Shown here: in pieces, positions 1-9,642 of the stretch
Position numbering within the stretch: position 1 is the first letter of the stretch
Layout: the number at the start of each line of letters is the position of its first letter
DNA from: Streptomyces sp. P9-A2
Lineage (GTDB): Bacteria; Actinomycetota; Actinomycetes; Streptomycetales; Streptomycetaceae
NCBI RefSeq assembly: GCF_036634175.1
Contig: NZ_JAZIFX010000001.1
Span: 7,812,001 to 7,876,000, forward strand
Direction of reading: 5' to 3'
Length of the DNA: 64,000 nt
Position numbers and translations under genes: made by a program
Notes under the pieces: model-generated
Database searches by the model: none
Told to the model about the DNA's origin: nothing
What the model saw: only the letters and a program-made list of their open reading frames with translations

Positions 1-104
1 AACATGTCGAGGCCCGCCTGGATGAGGCGGGTGCGGCGCTCCTGCTGTCGTTGCGCCGCATCGCGTCCGCCGTAGCGCCGCCCGGCGGTCTGTGTGCCGG
101 TCAT
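1..104 (-). CDS. TetR-family regulator, 5' end only (gene runs off the window)
   Basis: Only the first 34 codons lie in the window, read leftwards from an ATG at 104-102. The peptide starts MTGTQTAGRRYGGRDAAQRQ and continues QERRTRLIQAGLDM, which is the usual lead-in to helix 1 of a TetR DNA-binding domain (Arg-rich tail, then RxxLIxAGLxxF). The gene is divergent from the SDR operon, and a perfect palindrome lies between them, so it is probably the local repressor of that operon and of itself. The ligand-binding domain is outside the window, so the inducer cannot be guessed. Confidence 0.85.
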   Translation of the reverse strand, partial: MTGTQTAGRRYGGRDAAQRQQERRTRLIQAGLDM

Positions 105-124
105 TTTTCCCCTTCGCAGAGGTG

Positions 125-176
125 TTGACACCGGTGTGCTCCGAACTGACACTCTAGCTTGTCAGTTCATCTGACA
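125..176. promoter_or_regulatory. Promoter with nested palindromic TetR operator
   Basis: A perfect inverted repeat AACTGACA-N8-TGTCAGTT occupies 144-167. Its right arm is reused in a second inverted repeat, TGTCAG (160-165) with CTGACA (171-176). A TTGACA hexamer at 125-130 could be a -35 box for the rightward operon, with a weak -10 near 148-153 lying inside the palindrome. The arrangement fits steric repression by the adjacent TetR protein. The palindromes are seen directly; the promoter assignment is inferred. Confidence 0.7.
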
Positions 177-256
177 TGGCATCGTGTCAGACGCGTGTGG
201 GGGCCGCTTGCCGCTCAGCGTTCCGCTCATGCTCAGGGCAAGGAAAGGGCTCGACC

Positions 257-1168
257 GTGGCAGCACCGCCCAAATACCCGTACACGTTCAGCCGGAGAGA
301 CCGCGACAGGCTCTCCGGCACAGAACCGCTGACCGGCCGAGTGATCGTGGTCACCGGGGCGGGCCGCGGAATCGGGCGTGCCGTCGCAGCCCGGCTCGCC
401 GCAGCCGGAGCCGCCGTGGCGATCGGCGATCTCGACGCGGAGCTTGCCGTGGAGACGGCTGGTGCCATCGGCGCGCATGCCGGTGGCCGACTGCTAGGGC
501 TGTCTCTCGATGTCACCGACACACATTCCTTCGAAGACTTCCTGCGCACCGTTGAGACCCAGCTGGGGCCGATCGACGTACTGATCAACAACGCCGGAAT
601 CATGTGGGTGGGCCCCTTCGAGGAGGAACCGGAGGAAGCCGCCCTGCGCCAGTTCGACGTCAACGTCCACGGCGTACTGCGTGGGATGAAACTCGTGATC
701 CCGGGGATGCGGAAACGCGGTCGCGGCCACGTGGTGAACATCGCCTCCGCCGCCAGCAAGGTCGCCCCGGCCGGCGAGGCGACCTACGCGGCGACGAAGC
801 ACGCCATCCACGGCTACAGCACAGCCGTCCGCGCCGAACTGCGCGGCACTGGTGTGTACGTGTCCTTGGTGATGCCCGGCGTCGTGGACACCGAGCTGGC
901 CGTGGGTACCGCGACCGGCCCCACCCGACGCCTGACGGCAGATCAGGTAGCCAACGCGGTGCTCGACGTCGTGCTGCGCCCGCGGTTCGAGGTCTTCATT
1001 CCACGCCAGGTAGCCACCCTGACCCGGTTGGCCGCGCTGCTGCCAGGCCGTGCCCGCGACGCCCTGCATCACCTCCTTGTCCCCGACCAGCTCGCCGCCC
1101 TGTCCGACCGGTCGGTCCGCGCGGCCTACGAGCAGCGCACCCGGACCGCCCGCTGCCCCGAAGGATGA
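257..1168 (+). CDS. SDR family NAD(P)-dependent oxidoreductase
   Basis: This is a classical short-chain dehydrogenase/reductase of 303 residues, a soluble enzyme that interconverts an alcohol and a carbonyl. The cofactor motif TGAGRGIG is at residues 33-40 and NNAG at 111-114. The catalytic triad is Ser164, Tyr177 and Lys181 (YAATK). The GTG at 257 was chosen because AGGAAAGGG lies just upstream; an in-frame ATG at 176 would add 27 residues that do not look like an SDR N-terminus and overlap the operator. The C-terminal 50 residues are a helical extension. It is the first gene of a five-gene operon; the substrate is unknown. Confidence 0.9.
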   Translation: MAAPPKYPYTFSRRDRDRLSGTEPLTGRVIVVTGAGRGIGRAVAARLAAAGAAVAIGDLDAELAVETAGAIGAHAGGRLLGLSLDVTDTHSFEDFLRTVETQLGPIDVLINNAGIMWVGPFEEEPEEAALRQFDVNVHGVLRGMKLVIPGMRKRGRGHVVNIASAASKVAPAGEATYAATKHAIHGYSTAVRAELRGTGVYVSLVMPGVVDTELAVGTATGPTRRLTADQVANAVLDVVLRPRFEVFIPRQVATLTRLAALLPGRARDALHHLLVPDQLAALSDRSVRAAYEQRTRTARCPEG

Positions 1169-1172
1169 GCCC

Positions 1173-2309
1173 GTGACCACCACGCCCAAGCCGGCGCCCA
1201 GCGCGAAGAAGGCCCAGGACGCCGCCGCTCCGCGTCCCATCCCCGAATTCGAAGGTGTCCACGACGTATGGCCCCGCGGTGACCGGCTGCGCGCAGTGCG
1301 CCGCGCCGCGGCCACCTACCGTGAGCGGTTCGTCCAGCAGGGCCGCATCCACGCCGTCCGCAGTTTCGACATCGCCGCCGCCCCGTACCCGACCCGGTTC
1401 GGCTTCCACGGCGCCGCCCTCGCCGTCAACCCGTTCGTGAGCATTGTCAACCGGATGCTCGTCGTGCAGTTCGACGGCTTCGACGGTGAGCCGAAGACAT
1501 TGGTGTGGGAGCCGACCGTCGCCGCCGGAACGGCTCAAGCACCGTTCTACGCCCAGCTCAAGCGTCTGGCGGGGGACTTTCTCACCGAGCACGTCTTCGC
1601 CCGCTACTACCAGGACCCGAACACCGTCCTGCCCTCCTGCGGTCTGCGACCCGAGGACGTGGACTTCGTCAGCTTCGACCACCTGCACGTCCAGGACGTG
1701 CGCATGATCATGGGAAGTACCAGCACCGTTCCCGGCGAACGGGCGCCCCGCGAAGCGCTGTTCCCGCGCGCCCGGTTGTTGGTGCACCGCAGGGAGCTGG
1801 GCACCTTCGAATCGATGCATCCGATGCAGTGGGCCTGGTACGTCGACGGAGGCATGGACGGGGTACCGGGCGAGCGCATCACCGCCTTCGACGGCGATGT
1901 CGAACTCGGTGTCGGCGTCAGCCTGCTGTGGACCCCGGGCCATACGGACGGCAACCACTCCCTGGTGCTGAACACCCCCGACGGCGTGTGGGTCTCCTCC
2001 GAGAACGGCATCTCGGCCGACAACTGGCAGCCCGAGCTCTCCCGCATCCCCGGGGTGCGCCGCCACGCCGCGTTCTACGGCCATGAGGTGGTGCCCAACG
2101 CCAACACCCTGGAGGACTCTCTCGACCAGTACGACTCCATGGTCAAGGAGAAGACCCTCGCCGACCCCAGCCGGCGCGATCCGCGCTGGCTGCAGATCCT
2201 GCCCTCCTCGGAGCTGGCCCCCTTCAAGCGGCAGTGGCCGGTGCTGCCCAGCTTCATCCACGGCGGTCTGAACCACGGCGAACTGACCCCTGCCAGTGGT
2301 GGCCGATGA
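1173..2309 (+). CDS. Metallo-beta-lactamase fold hydrolase
   Basis: A 378-residue protein with an MBL fold in its second half. The metal motif is DHLHVQD (His170, His172, Asp175), a slightly altered HxHxDH, followed by the TPGHTDGNHS strand with His257. The first 150 residues have no recognisable domain. The GTG start follows AAGGATGAG and sits four bases after the SDR stop, so the two are co-translated. The C-terminus overlaps the next gene as ATGA. It is probably a hydrolase working on the same substrate as its neighbours. The fold call is firm; the reaction is unknown. Confidence 0.8.
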   Translation: MTTTPKPAPSAKKAQDAAAPRPIPEFEGVHDVWPRGDRLRAVRRAAATYRERFVQQGRIHAVRSFDIAAAPYPTRFGFHGAALAVNPFVSIVNRMLVVQFDGFDGEPKTLVWEPTVAAGTAQAPFYAQLKRLAGDFLTEHVFARYYQDPNTVLPSCGLRPEDVDFVSFDHLHVQDVRMIMGSTSTVPGERAPREALFPRARLLVHRRELGTFESMHPMQWAWYVDGGMDGVPGERITAFDGDVELGVGVSLLWTPGHTDGNHSLVLNTPDGVWVSSENGISADNWQPELSRIPGVRRHAAFYGHEVVPNANTLEDSLDQYDSMVKEKTLADPSRRDPRWLQILPSSELAPFKRQWPVLPSFIHGGLNHGELTPASGGR

Positions 2310-3229
2310 CCGGCCCGGCCGCCCGCCGGATCGCTGCGGACGGCGTGGAGTTGGCCGCCTACCAATGGGGAGCGTCCACGGCTCCTCCGGTAGTGCTGGT
2401 CCACGGCTATCCGGACACCAGCGCCGTGTGGCGCCCGGTCGCCGAGCGCCTGGCCGACCGCTTCCACGTCACCGCCTTCGACGTGCGGGGAGCCGGTGCC
2501 TCCCACCGGCCCAGGGGTCTGCGCGCCTACCGGATGTCCCGCCTGGAAGCCGACCTGGAGGCGGTTCTCGACGCCGTGAGCCCCGACCGCCCGGTGCACC
2601 TGGTCGGACACGACTGGGGATCGATCCACTCCTGGGAGTCGGTCACCGGCACCCGCCTGGCCGGGCGGATCGCCTCGTTCACCTCCATCTCCGGACCCTG
2701 CCTGGACCACGTCGGCCACATGATCCGTGCCCGCCTTCGGCCGCGGCATCCGGATCTGCCGAAGATGCTGCGGCAGGCCGCACGGTCCTGGTACATCGCC
2801 TACTTCCATCTTCCGCTCCTGCCCGCCCTGACCTGGAGAGCACTGGGACACCGCTGGCGCACCTTCCTCACCGGCTCCCAAGGCGTGCCCGGGCACACCC
2901 CCTACCCCGCGCCGACGCTGGCCCGCGACGCCGTGTCCGGCACCGCGCTGTACCGCGCCAACATGCTGCCCCGCCTGCTGCGTCCCCGGGACCGGCCGAC
3001 CACCGTCCCGATTCAGCTCATCATCCCCACCCGCGACTTCTGCGTCACCCCGGTGCTGTCGTACGGAGTGGAGCACTGGACGCGCCAGATACAACGGCGC
3101 CCGATCGACGCCGGGCACTGGGTACAGCTCAGCCACCCCCAGGAGATCGCGTCCCGGATCGCGGAATTCGCCAACCGCATCGAAGACGGCTCCCGCCGCA
3201 ATCCGGACCACACCGCGCACCAGATCTGA
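2306..3229 (+). CDS. Alpha/beta fold hydrolase, Asp-nucleophile (epoxide hydrolase-like) type
   Basis: A 307-residue alpha/beta hydrolase. The oxyanion motif HGYPDTS is near residue 33. The nucleophile elbow is GHDWGS with Asp103, as in epoxide hydrolases and haloalkane dehalogenases rather than Ser esterases. The catalytic His is in GHWVQLSHP near residue 271. The ATG at 2306 overlaps the preceding stop (ATGA), which decides the start over upstream in-frame options. With SDR and reductase partners, an epoxide or similar intermediate is plausible, but this is inference. Confidence 0.85.
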   Translation: MTGPAARRIAADGVELAAYQWGASTAPPVVLVHGYPDTSAVWRPVAERLADRFHVTAFDVRGAGASHRPRGLRAYRMSRLEADLEAVLDAVSPDRPVHLVGHDWGSIHSWESVTGTRLAGRIASFTSISGPCLDHVGHMIRARLRPRHPDLPKMLRQAARSWYIAYFHLPLLPALTWRALGHRWRTFLTGSQGVPGHTPYPAPTLARDAVSGTALYRANMLPRLLRPRDRPTTVPIQLIIPTRDFCVTPVLSYGVEHWTRQIQRRPIDAGHWVQLSHPQEIASRIAEFANRIEDGSRRNPDHTAHQI

Positions 3230-3301
3230 CAGACCAGCAGTACTGGACGACTGCCTGGCCGCCCCTTTCGCACACACCGATCGCTGATGGAGGAGCCTGT
3301 C

Positions 3302-4213
3302 ATGTTCCGAGCCGCACATGCCCACCCGGAGCGTCCGTCCGAGCCCATCGACCACCACGACCTGGTGCTGCAACCCCGGGACGTCACCTTCGACTGGGGC
3401 ACCACCCCGCTGCACTGGCTGCCGGGTGAGCCCTTCGCGACCCACACCTTCGATGTGCTCCACCTCATGCTCCCCGAACTCGAACGCTGGTTCGTGCGCA
3501 CCTTCGAGCAGGCACTGCCACTGATCACCGATGACCGGCTGCGCGAGGACGTACGCGGCTTCATCGGCCAGGAAGCGATGCACGCCGAGGCGCACCAGGA
3601 GGTCCTGGAGCACCTGCTCGCCAAGGGGCTGGACCCGGCTCCGTACACCCGGCAGTCCGAATGGATCTTCCGAAGGGTGCTCGGAGACCGGCCGGAGCTG
3701 ACGCCGGCCGCCACGCACACGCACCTCGTCCAACGGCTCGCCCTCATAGCAGCCTTCGAGCACTTCACCGCGTATATGGGTCACTGGATTCTCGGCAACG
3801 GGCACCTGGACCAGGCCGGCGCGGACCCCGCGATGCTTGATCTGTTCCGCTGGCACGGCGCGGAGGAGGTCGAACACCGTTCGGTCGCATTCGACCTGCT
3901 GGTGCACCTCGATCCCCGGTACCGGCGCCGAGTGGTCGGCATGCTCGTCACCGCTCCGGTGCTGACCCGGCTGTGGATCCGCGGAGTCCGCTTCCTGATG
4001 AGCGCCGACCCCGAACTCGACGATCGGGTCAAGGTCCGCTTCCGCGACTACCTGGCCGCGGCCCGCAAGAACCTGTTGCCCCGGCCGGGCGCGTTCGCCC
4101 GCTCGGTGCTGCGCTACTTCCGCCCCGACTACCACCCGACCCAGGAGGGCTCGACTCAGCAGGCGGTCGCCTACCTGGCGGCGTCCCCTGCTGCCCGAGC
4201 GGCTGCCCGATGA
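3302..4213 (+). CDS. PF10118-type predicted metal-dependent hydrolase (ferritin-like)
   Basis: A 303-residue protein matching the predicted metal-dependent hydrolase family PF10118. It shows the repeated Glu/His pattern expected of a helical di-metal site: Glu91, His94 and His98 (QEAMHAEAH), EHFTAYM at 153-159 and EEVEH at 188-192. The ATG at 3302 is preferred to 3287 because GGAGGAG lies six bases before it. A 72-base gap separates it from the hydrolase, and its 3' end overlaps or nearly touches the reductase gene. In actinobacteria such proteins often sit beside PDR-type reductases, suggesting electron supply to a di-iron centre; this is inferred. Confidence 0.75.
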   Translation: MFRAAHAHPERPSEPIDHHDLVLQPRDVTFDWGTTPLHWLPGEPFATHTFDVLHLMLPELERWFVRTFEQALPLITDDRLREDVRGFIGQEAMHAEAHQEVLEHLLAKGLDPAPYTRQSEWIFRRVLGDRPELTPAATHTHLVQRLALIAAFEHFTAYMGHWILGNGHLDQAGADPAMLDLFRWHGAEEVEHRSVAFDLLVHLDPRYRRRVVGMLVTAPVLTRLWIRGVRFLMSADPELDDRVKVRFRDYLAAARKNLLPRPGAFARSVLRYFRPDYHPTQEGSTQQAVAYLAASPAARAAAR

Positions 4214-4236
4214 CCCAGCAACCAGTGAGGCATCCC

Positions 4237-5337
4237 ATGGACATCAGCACCCCCGTCACTCGGCCGCCGGACCTGTACGGCAGACCACGCAGCGACTCCT
4301 TCATGCAGAAGCTGGCGGCTTTCAGCGACAACGCGGTCACGGGCCTCGCGCGGCGCAGCACTCCTCCCAGGCGCCCGCCGGCCACCGAGATGCCCGTGAT
4401 CCGGGAACTGGTGGTCGCCACCAAGCACCAAGAGGCCGAGGATGTCGTCTCCCTGCGGCTGGCAGCACCCGACGGGGGAATACTCCCGCCCTGGCAGCCC
4501 GGCGCCCACATCGAACTGCACCTGCCCTCCGGCCGCAAGCGGCAGTACTCTCTGTGCGGCGATCCTGCCGACCGGTACCGGTACCGCATCGCGGTGCGCC
4601 GCATCGCCAACGGCGGAGGCGGTTCAGCAGAGGTACACGACGCCCTCGGAGAGGGTATGAGGGTCGCCATCACCGGGCCCCGGAACGCCTTCCCCTTCGC
4701 CGCCGAAGCATTCATCCTGCTCATCGCGGGCGGCATCGGAATCACCCCGATCCTGCCGATGGCTCGGGAAGCCGCGCGACGCGGGCTGGACTGGAGGCTC
4801 GTGCACACCGGCCGCAGCCGCGGCTCGATGCCCTTCGCGGCAGAGCTGGCCGAACTCGCAGCCGCAGCCCCTGGCCGGGTCTCCATCCGTCCTGACGACG
4901 AGTCCGGCGTGCCCGAAGCAGCCGATCTATTGAACTTGAGCCCGGCGGCGGGTGCGGTGTACTGCTGCGGACCCGCGCCCATGATCGACGGCGTTCGGCG
5001 CGCGTTCGGTGGTAGTCGCGCGTCAGCCCTGCACTTCGAGCGTTTCGCCCCGGCCCCGATCACGGACGGCCGTCCCTTCGAACTTCAGCTGGGCGACACC
5101 GGACGGGTTCTGCCAGTGCCGTACGACCGCTCCGCCCTGGATGTTCTCCACGAGGCCCTGCCGGACATGCCGTTCTCCTGCCGCCAGGGGTTTTGCGGCA
5201 CCTGCCGGGTACGGGTGGCCCATGGCCATGTCGATCATCGTGACCGTCGGCTCACGGCCACCGAACGTGCGGCCGGCGCCATGCTGCCCTGCGTCTCGCG
5301 TGCACCGGAAGGAGAGCGGTTGGTGCTGGAGGTGTGA
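4237..5337 (+). CDS. PDR/VanB-family oxidoreductase (FMN/FAD reductase with C-terminal 2Fe-2S)
   Basis: A 366-residue flavin reductase. The FR-type flavin domain carries RQYS at 102-105, the NAD-binding domain GGIGITP at 165-171, and the C-terminal plant-type ferredoxin domain has Cys315, Cys320, Cys323 and Cys352. It moves electrons from NAD(P)H through flavin to the 2Fe-2S cluster and on to an oxygenase partner. The start at 4237 has TGAGG upstream; an ATG at 4210 overlapping the previous stop (ATGA) is nearly as good and adds nine residues. No classical oxygenase is encoded nearby, so the ferritin-like PF10118 protein is the likely partner. Confidence 0.88.
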   Translation: MDISTPVTRPPDLYGRPRSDSFMQKLAAFSDNAVTGLARRSTPPRRPPATEMPVIRELVVATKHQEAEDVVSLRLAAPDGGILPPWQPGAHIELHLPSGRKRQYSLCGDPADRYRYRIAVRRIANGGGGSAEVHDALGEGMRVAITGPRNAFPFAAEAFILLIAGGIGITPILPMAREAARRGLDWRLVHTGRSRGSMPFAAELAELAAAAPGRVSIRPDDESGVPEAADLLNLSPAAGAVYCCGPAPMIDGVRRAFGGSRASALHFERFAPAPITDGRPFELQLGDTGRVLPVPYDRSALDVLHEALPDMPFSCRQGFCGTCRVRVAHGHVDHRDRRLTATERAAGAMLPCVSRAPEGERLVLEV

Positions 5338-5339
5338 GA

Positions 5340-6405
5340 GGGCGTTTACGTAGGTCCGTTCTGGTGTGCGACTTTTATCACTGCCCCAGTTTGGTCTAGT
5401 TCAGGAGTCATGCGGGGTTTGTCGCCACCCATCGCGCAGGGACTGCCGCCCGTTTCATCCGCTTCCGCTGCCGGGAGTCCGTCTGATTTGAAGATGCGGC
5501 AGAACCTCCCGATGGCCGGCGGAACAGTACCTTCCGGCCTTTCCGTGGCAACGCTACGGCGTGAGCCAGTCGAAGCCGTACCCCAGCGACCTGTCTGACG
5601 CCCGGTGGGCCCTGATCGAGCCGACCCTGACGGCGTGGCGGAAAGCCAGCGAAAGTCGAACTCCGCGACGTGTTCAACGCGATTCTCTACGTGAACCGCA
5701 CCGGAATCCCCTGGAAGTACCTCCCGCACGACTTCCCAAGCTACGGCACCGTCTACTTCTATTAAGCCGCCTGGCGCGACGAGGGAATCTTCTCCCAACT
5801 CAATTACGACCTCACCGCCCTGGCCCGCGTGAAGGAAGGCCGCAAGCCCGAACCGACGGCCTCCGTCATCGACACCCAGAGCATCAAGACCTCCACCAAC
5901 GTGCCCGTGACCAGCCAGGGAACGGACGCCGCGAAGAAGATCGTAGGCCGGAAGCGAGGCATCCTCACCGACACGATCGGCCTGATCCTCGCCGTGACCG
6001 TGACCGCCGCGAGCCTCTCCGAAAACGCCCTGGGAATACGCCTCCTCGGCCAGGCCAAGAACACCTACCCGACCATCGCCAAGAGCTGGGTCGACACCGG
6101 ATTCAAGAAGGCCGTCGTCGAACACGGCGCGAAGCTCGGAATCGACGTCGAAGTCGTCGACAAGAACCCCGGGACCCGAGGATTCCACGTCCTGAAAAGG
6201 CGCTGGGTAGTGGAGCGGAGTATCGGTTGGATCATGATGCACCGCCGGCTCGCCCGCGGCTACGAGACCCTCCCCGTCAGCTCCGAAGCCATGATCCACG
6301 TCGCATCGATCGACAACCTCGCCAAGCGCATAACGGACGAGACCACACCAACCTGGCGAGGAACTTACTGGAACTTAAAGGGCAATTCAGCTAGATCAAA
6401 CGCCC
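5340..6405 (+). mobile_element. Degenerate IS5-family insertion sequence
   Basis: The element is bounded by GGGCGTTT (5340-5347) and its inverted copy AAACGCCC (6398-6405) and holds one broken transposase gene. The left end touches the reductase stop and the right end lies three bases from the stop of the levanase pseudogene. No matching target duplication is visible. The 213-base leader before the transposase is longer than usual and may contain a nested remnant. The exact ends are tentative. Confidence 0.6.
5561..6380 (+). pseudogene. IS5-family transposase, frameshifted and with a nonsense codon
   Basis: The reading frame starts at a GTG as MSQSKPYPSDLSDARWALIE, a typical IS5-family N-terminus. 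It loses frame near 5640-5660. The next frame continues with [20 protein letters not shown] until a TAA at 5763-5765, where a Tyr codon is expected in an FYYAAW context. It then stays open through DTQSIKTS, GRKRGILTDT and RRWVVERSIGW, the DDE core. At least two lesions are present, so the gene is not functional without recoding. Confidence 0.8.
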
Positions 6406-6407
6406 AC

Positions 6408-8431
6408 TCAGGGGTGCTGGACGGGGACGTTGACGTCGTCGACGTTGATGTGGCCCCAGCCGCCGGAGGAGCGGTCGACGATCTCGATGTAGATCCGATC
6501 GCCGATGTGGGCGGCGAGGTCGAAGACGACACGGCGGTACTGCTCGGCGCCGCGGCCGGTGACCTTGGCCAATACCTTGCCGTCGTCAGCGCGGACGACG
6601 GCCGCGTAGAGCTGGTCGGGGTCGTTGCCGCCGGAGACGAGCAGGTCGATCACGCCGTCTCCGCCGAGGACCACGGTGGCGGAGCGCAGCACGCCGGTGG
6701 CGTCGTCTCCGCCCGCTTCCGGGTTGAAGCCCCACAGGTGGTGGCCGGTCGGGTCCTCGGCGGTCTCGGCCTGGTAGAAGGGGCCGCCCCAGCCCCAGTC
6801 GTTGCGGGGAGACACGTTGGCGTCGCTGAAGGTCGTGCCAGAGACGACGGTCCATCCCGTGAGGTCGCCGGTGGCGAAGTCGTGGTTGGGGAGGGAATCG
6901 ACGTCTCCCGGGCGCGGCGGGTCGTATGCGGCGGGAGCGACAGGGGTGTCGTAGGCGCCGTTCATACGCCAGACGTCCAGGGACACCACGTGGGCCGATC
7001 CGCCCTCACTGTCAGTCGGCGAGTCAGACCCACCCGCAGCGTCACCACGAACATCATCACTGTCAGACGCAGATCGGTGGCGTCCTTACGGGTGGGATAG
7101 ACGCGGCTGGTGAGGCTGTTGCTGTCGTTGACGTATGCCTCCAGCATCGAGCGGTCGAGCAGAACTCTCAGGGTCAGCCGTCCGCCGTCGAGTTCCACGC
7201 TTCCGCCGTGGACGCCCTTGCGTACGTCCGGGTCGAGGCTGGAGCGGCTGCGGTCGATCTGAAAGCGATGATCGGCCGTGTCGTAGGACAGCAGGGTCTC
7301 CTCGGTGCCGTCGGCGCAGGCACGGACCGCCAGAGTGATTGTCTGCGCGCCGCACGGCTCGATGGCGGCGCTGATGTCCATCAGGTCACCGGAGACACCG
7401 GCGAGCCGCCGGTTGGCTTCCTCCACCGAGGCGTGCCGGATGTGGGCGAGTTTCTTGCCGCGGAGCTTGGCCGCCTCGGCGATCGGTTCGACCCCGAGGG
7501 TTGCGTCCGGGCGCAGGGAGACGCTTACGGGCATGCCGGCGTTGTGCGCCCATCCGGACTGGGCGTGCTGCTGTTCGGTGCGGCGGTCCTGGGTGATGCT
7601 GAAGATCACGGATCGGCCGTCGGGAGTGACGAAGCCGGACGGGCCGGTGAAGTGCTCGCCGAAGTCGAACTCGCGGGGCTTTTCGTGGTCGGGCACGAAG
7701 CGGTAGCGGCGCTTGTCGAAGGTGCCGATCCAGTAATAGGTGTGCTTGACGGCGTTCGGGTTGAACCCTTCCCACCACGGACAGATCAGCAGGATGTGCT
7801 TGCCGGTGCGCCGGCCCTGGGGGCCGGGGAGCGGGAGGAGTACCGGCAGCTCCCATACCTCTCCGGGCTCGGGCACCGCGGCGAGGTCGTTCCAGTGCAG
7901 CGGGCCCTGGTATGTCCACGGCCCTTCGGGTCGGCGGGCGGTGTAGAGGAGAGCGGTTCCGCCGTGCTTGCGGGTGACCTGCGTGCCCTCGTAGTCGACG
8001 ATGCCGCTGCCGACCAACTGGTACCAGATACCGTCCTCCTCCCAGACGAATGGGTCGCGGAAGTTCTCCGCCCACGCGGTTCCGGGACCGGCAGGCAGGT
8101 CTGCCGGGGCTTCGGTGACCGGCTCGGGCCTCATCGTCCAGGTGGGCAGGTCGGTGTCGCCGTCGCCCTGGTAGGTGGACACGGCAAGCCCGGTGCGCTG
8201 CCGGTAGGGCAGCCGGTCGTCGCCGCCGGTGAAGAAGAGCACCGGCCCTCGGTTGCCGTCTACATGGGCGGAGCCCGACCAGCAGCCGTCCGGACCGACC
8301 GAGTCCGCAGCCGGGGCGAGGGCGATCGGGAGGTCGCGCCAGTGCACCATGTCGGTGCTGACGGCATGACCCCAGTGGATCTGGCCCCAGAAGGGGCCGA
8401 GCGGGTCGTGCTGGTAGAAGATGTGGTACTT
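6408..8431 (-). pseudogene. Levanase-like GH32 glycosidase, 3' part (split by Tn3-family insertion)
   Basis: This is the distal two thirds of a secreted GH32 enzyme that would hydrolyse levan or other fructans outside the cell. Reading leftwards it resumes as YHIFYQHDPLGPFWGQIHWG. It then shows WAENFRDPF (the RDP motif) and GEVWELP (the acid/base Glu region), a beta-sandwich domain, and a C-terminal domain rich in Asp and Gly ending VPVQHP. A frame change near 7065 separates the GH32 body from this last domain, probably a one-base indel. The 5' part is at 14515-15479. The duplicated TACTT at 8427-8431 is the target-site copy. Confidence 0.88.
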
Positions 8432-8469
8432 GGGGGTTGAGGAACATCCATGTCAGATCGTGCGCTAAG
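8432..8469 (+). repeat. Tn3-family left terminal inverted repeat
   Basis: 38 bp beginning GGGGGTTGAGGAACATCC and ending GTGCGCTAAG. It matches the right end at 36 of 38 positions: the sixth base is T here and C at the right end, and the nineteenth is A here and G there. TACTT directly precedes it. Confidence 0.95.
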
Positions 8470-8533
8470 CCGATGTCGGCCCTGGGGGGGGGCGGCTGAC
8501 GGAGCGTCGGCGGCCGGACCCGCCTGAAGTCTT

Positions 8534-8628
8534 CCCACGGATAACGCCCTATTATCTGCGGGACGGCTGATCGCGACCTGCGGGTACAGCCGCCAGGCCG
8601 TACATGAAGCGGCCCCGTTATCTGCGGC
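8534..8628. other. Putative recombination (resolution) site of the tyrosine recombinase
   Basis: Three copies of a 12-bp motif, consensus GTTATCTGCGGG, lie just before the recombinase gene. One is inverted (8534-8545). One is direct (8551-8562) and faces the first across a 5-bp spacer. The third is direct (8617-8628), about 55 bp further on and next to the ribosome binding site. An inverted core pair plus an accessory direct copy resembles the organisation of TnpI sites in Tn4430-type elements. The repeats are visible; the function is inferred from position. Binding here could also autoregulate the recombinase. Confidence 0.6.
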
Positions 8629-8641
8629 AAGGGAGCAAGCG

Positions 8642-9619
8642 GTGCCGACCGTCGTGCAATTGCCCGCCGGGAAGGCTCTGACTGTCCGCGCGGCGGCCGA
8701 TGTCTTCCTCGACTCGCTCGACAACCCGAACACGGTCCGCAATTACGGGATCGGGGTGGGCAAGACCGCCGAGCGGCTCGGCGAGGGCCGGCCGCTGGCG
8801 TCCGTCGCGGACGACGAGGTCGGCGAGGCCCTGGAACTGCTGTGGGGCAGCTCCGCGGTGAACACCTGGAACGCCCGGCGTGCGTCGGTGCTCTCCTGGC
8901 TGGACTGGTGCGGTGAGCGCGGATACGACGGCCCGGCGGTCCCGGCCTGGGTGAAGCGGCTCACTCCGCCGGACTCCGAGGCCCCGGCCCGCTCGAAGAT
9001 GGCGATCGACCGGCTGATCGCGCGGCGGGGGGTGCACCTGCGGGAGAAGACGCTGTGGCGGATGCTCTACGAGACCACCGCCCGCGCCGAGGAGATCCTG
9101 GGCGTCAACATCGAGGAGCTGGACCTCGCCGGGCGCCGGGCGCCGGTGAAGGCCAAGGGGACCCGTCCACGCACCCGTCGCCGCGGCGCCGCTCGCGAGG
9201 ACTTCGTCCTGGAGACGGTCTACTGGGACGCGGGCACCGCCCGGCTGCTACTCCGTCTGCTCAAGGGACGTACGCGCGGACCGGTGTTCGTCACCCACCG
9301 CAAGCCAGGCCCGGGCAAGGTCCTCGCACCGCGCGACGTCTGCCCGGACACCGGGCTCGCCCGCCTCTCCTACGGACAGGCCCGGATGCTGCTGGACGCG
9401 TACACGGCCCTCGGCAGCGAGCCGGGCACCGGCTGGGATCTGCATGAGTGGCGGCACTCCGGCCTGACCCACCTCTGCGAGGGCGGGGCGAGCCTGCTCA
9501 TGCTGATGGCGAAGTCCCGGCACAAGAGGGCGGAGAACGTACGGAGGTACTTCCACCCCTCTGCGGAGGCGATCGCGGAGGTCACCAGCATGCTCGCGCC
9601 GGGCGATCGGCGCCGCTGA
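8642..9619 (+). CDS. Tyrosine site-specific recombinase (TnpI-like cointegrate resolvase)
   Basis: A 325-residue tyrosine recombinase with an N-terminal SAM-like core-binding domain (about 15-110) and a catalytic domain. The catalytic residues visible are Arg148 (TTARAEEI), His268 and Arg271 (HEWRHSG), His294 and Tyr303 (RRYFHP). It starts at a GTG after AAGGGAG. Inside a Tn3-family element, and with no serine resolvase present, its likely job is to resolve the cointegrates made by the transposase, using the repeats at 8534-8628. It is read away from the left end, and its coding sequence is intact. Confidence 0.9.
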   Translation: MPTVVQLPAGKALTVRAAADVFLDSLDNPNTVRNYGIGVGKTAERLGEGRPLASVADDEVGEALELLWGSSAVNTWNARRASVLSWLDWCGERGYDGPAVPAWVKRLTPPDSEAPARSKMAIDRLIARRGVHLREKTLWRMLYETTARAEEILGVNIEELDLAGRRAPVKAKGTRPRTRRRGAAREDFVLETVYWDAGTARLLLRLLKGRTRGPVFVTHRKPGPGKVLAPRDVCPDTGLARLSYGQARMLLDAYTALGSEPGTGWDLHEWRHSGLTHLCEGGASLLMLMAKSRHKRAENVRRYFHPSAEAIAEVTSMLAPGDRRR

Positions 9620-9642
9620 GCGCGGGTTGGTTGCCGGGTGGG

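Noticed and set aside
6406..7100. Apparent C-terminal extension of the IS5 transposase into the levanase region.
   Set aside because: The extension is antisense to the GH32 C-terminal domain and low in complexity; the IS ends at about 6405.
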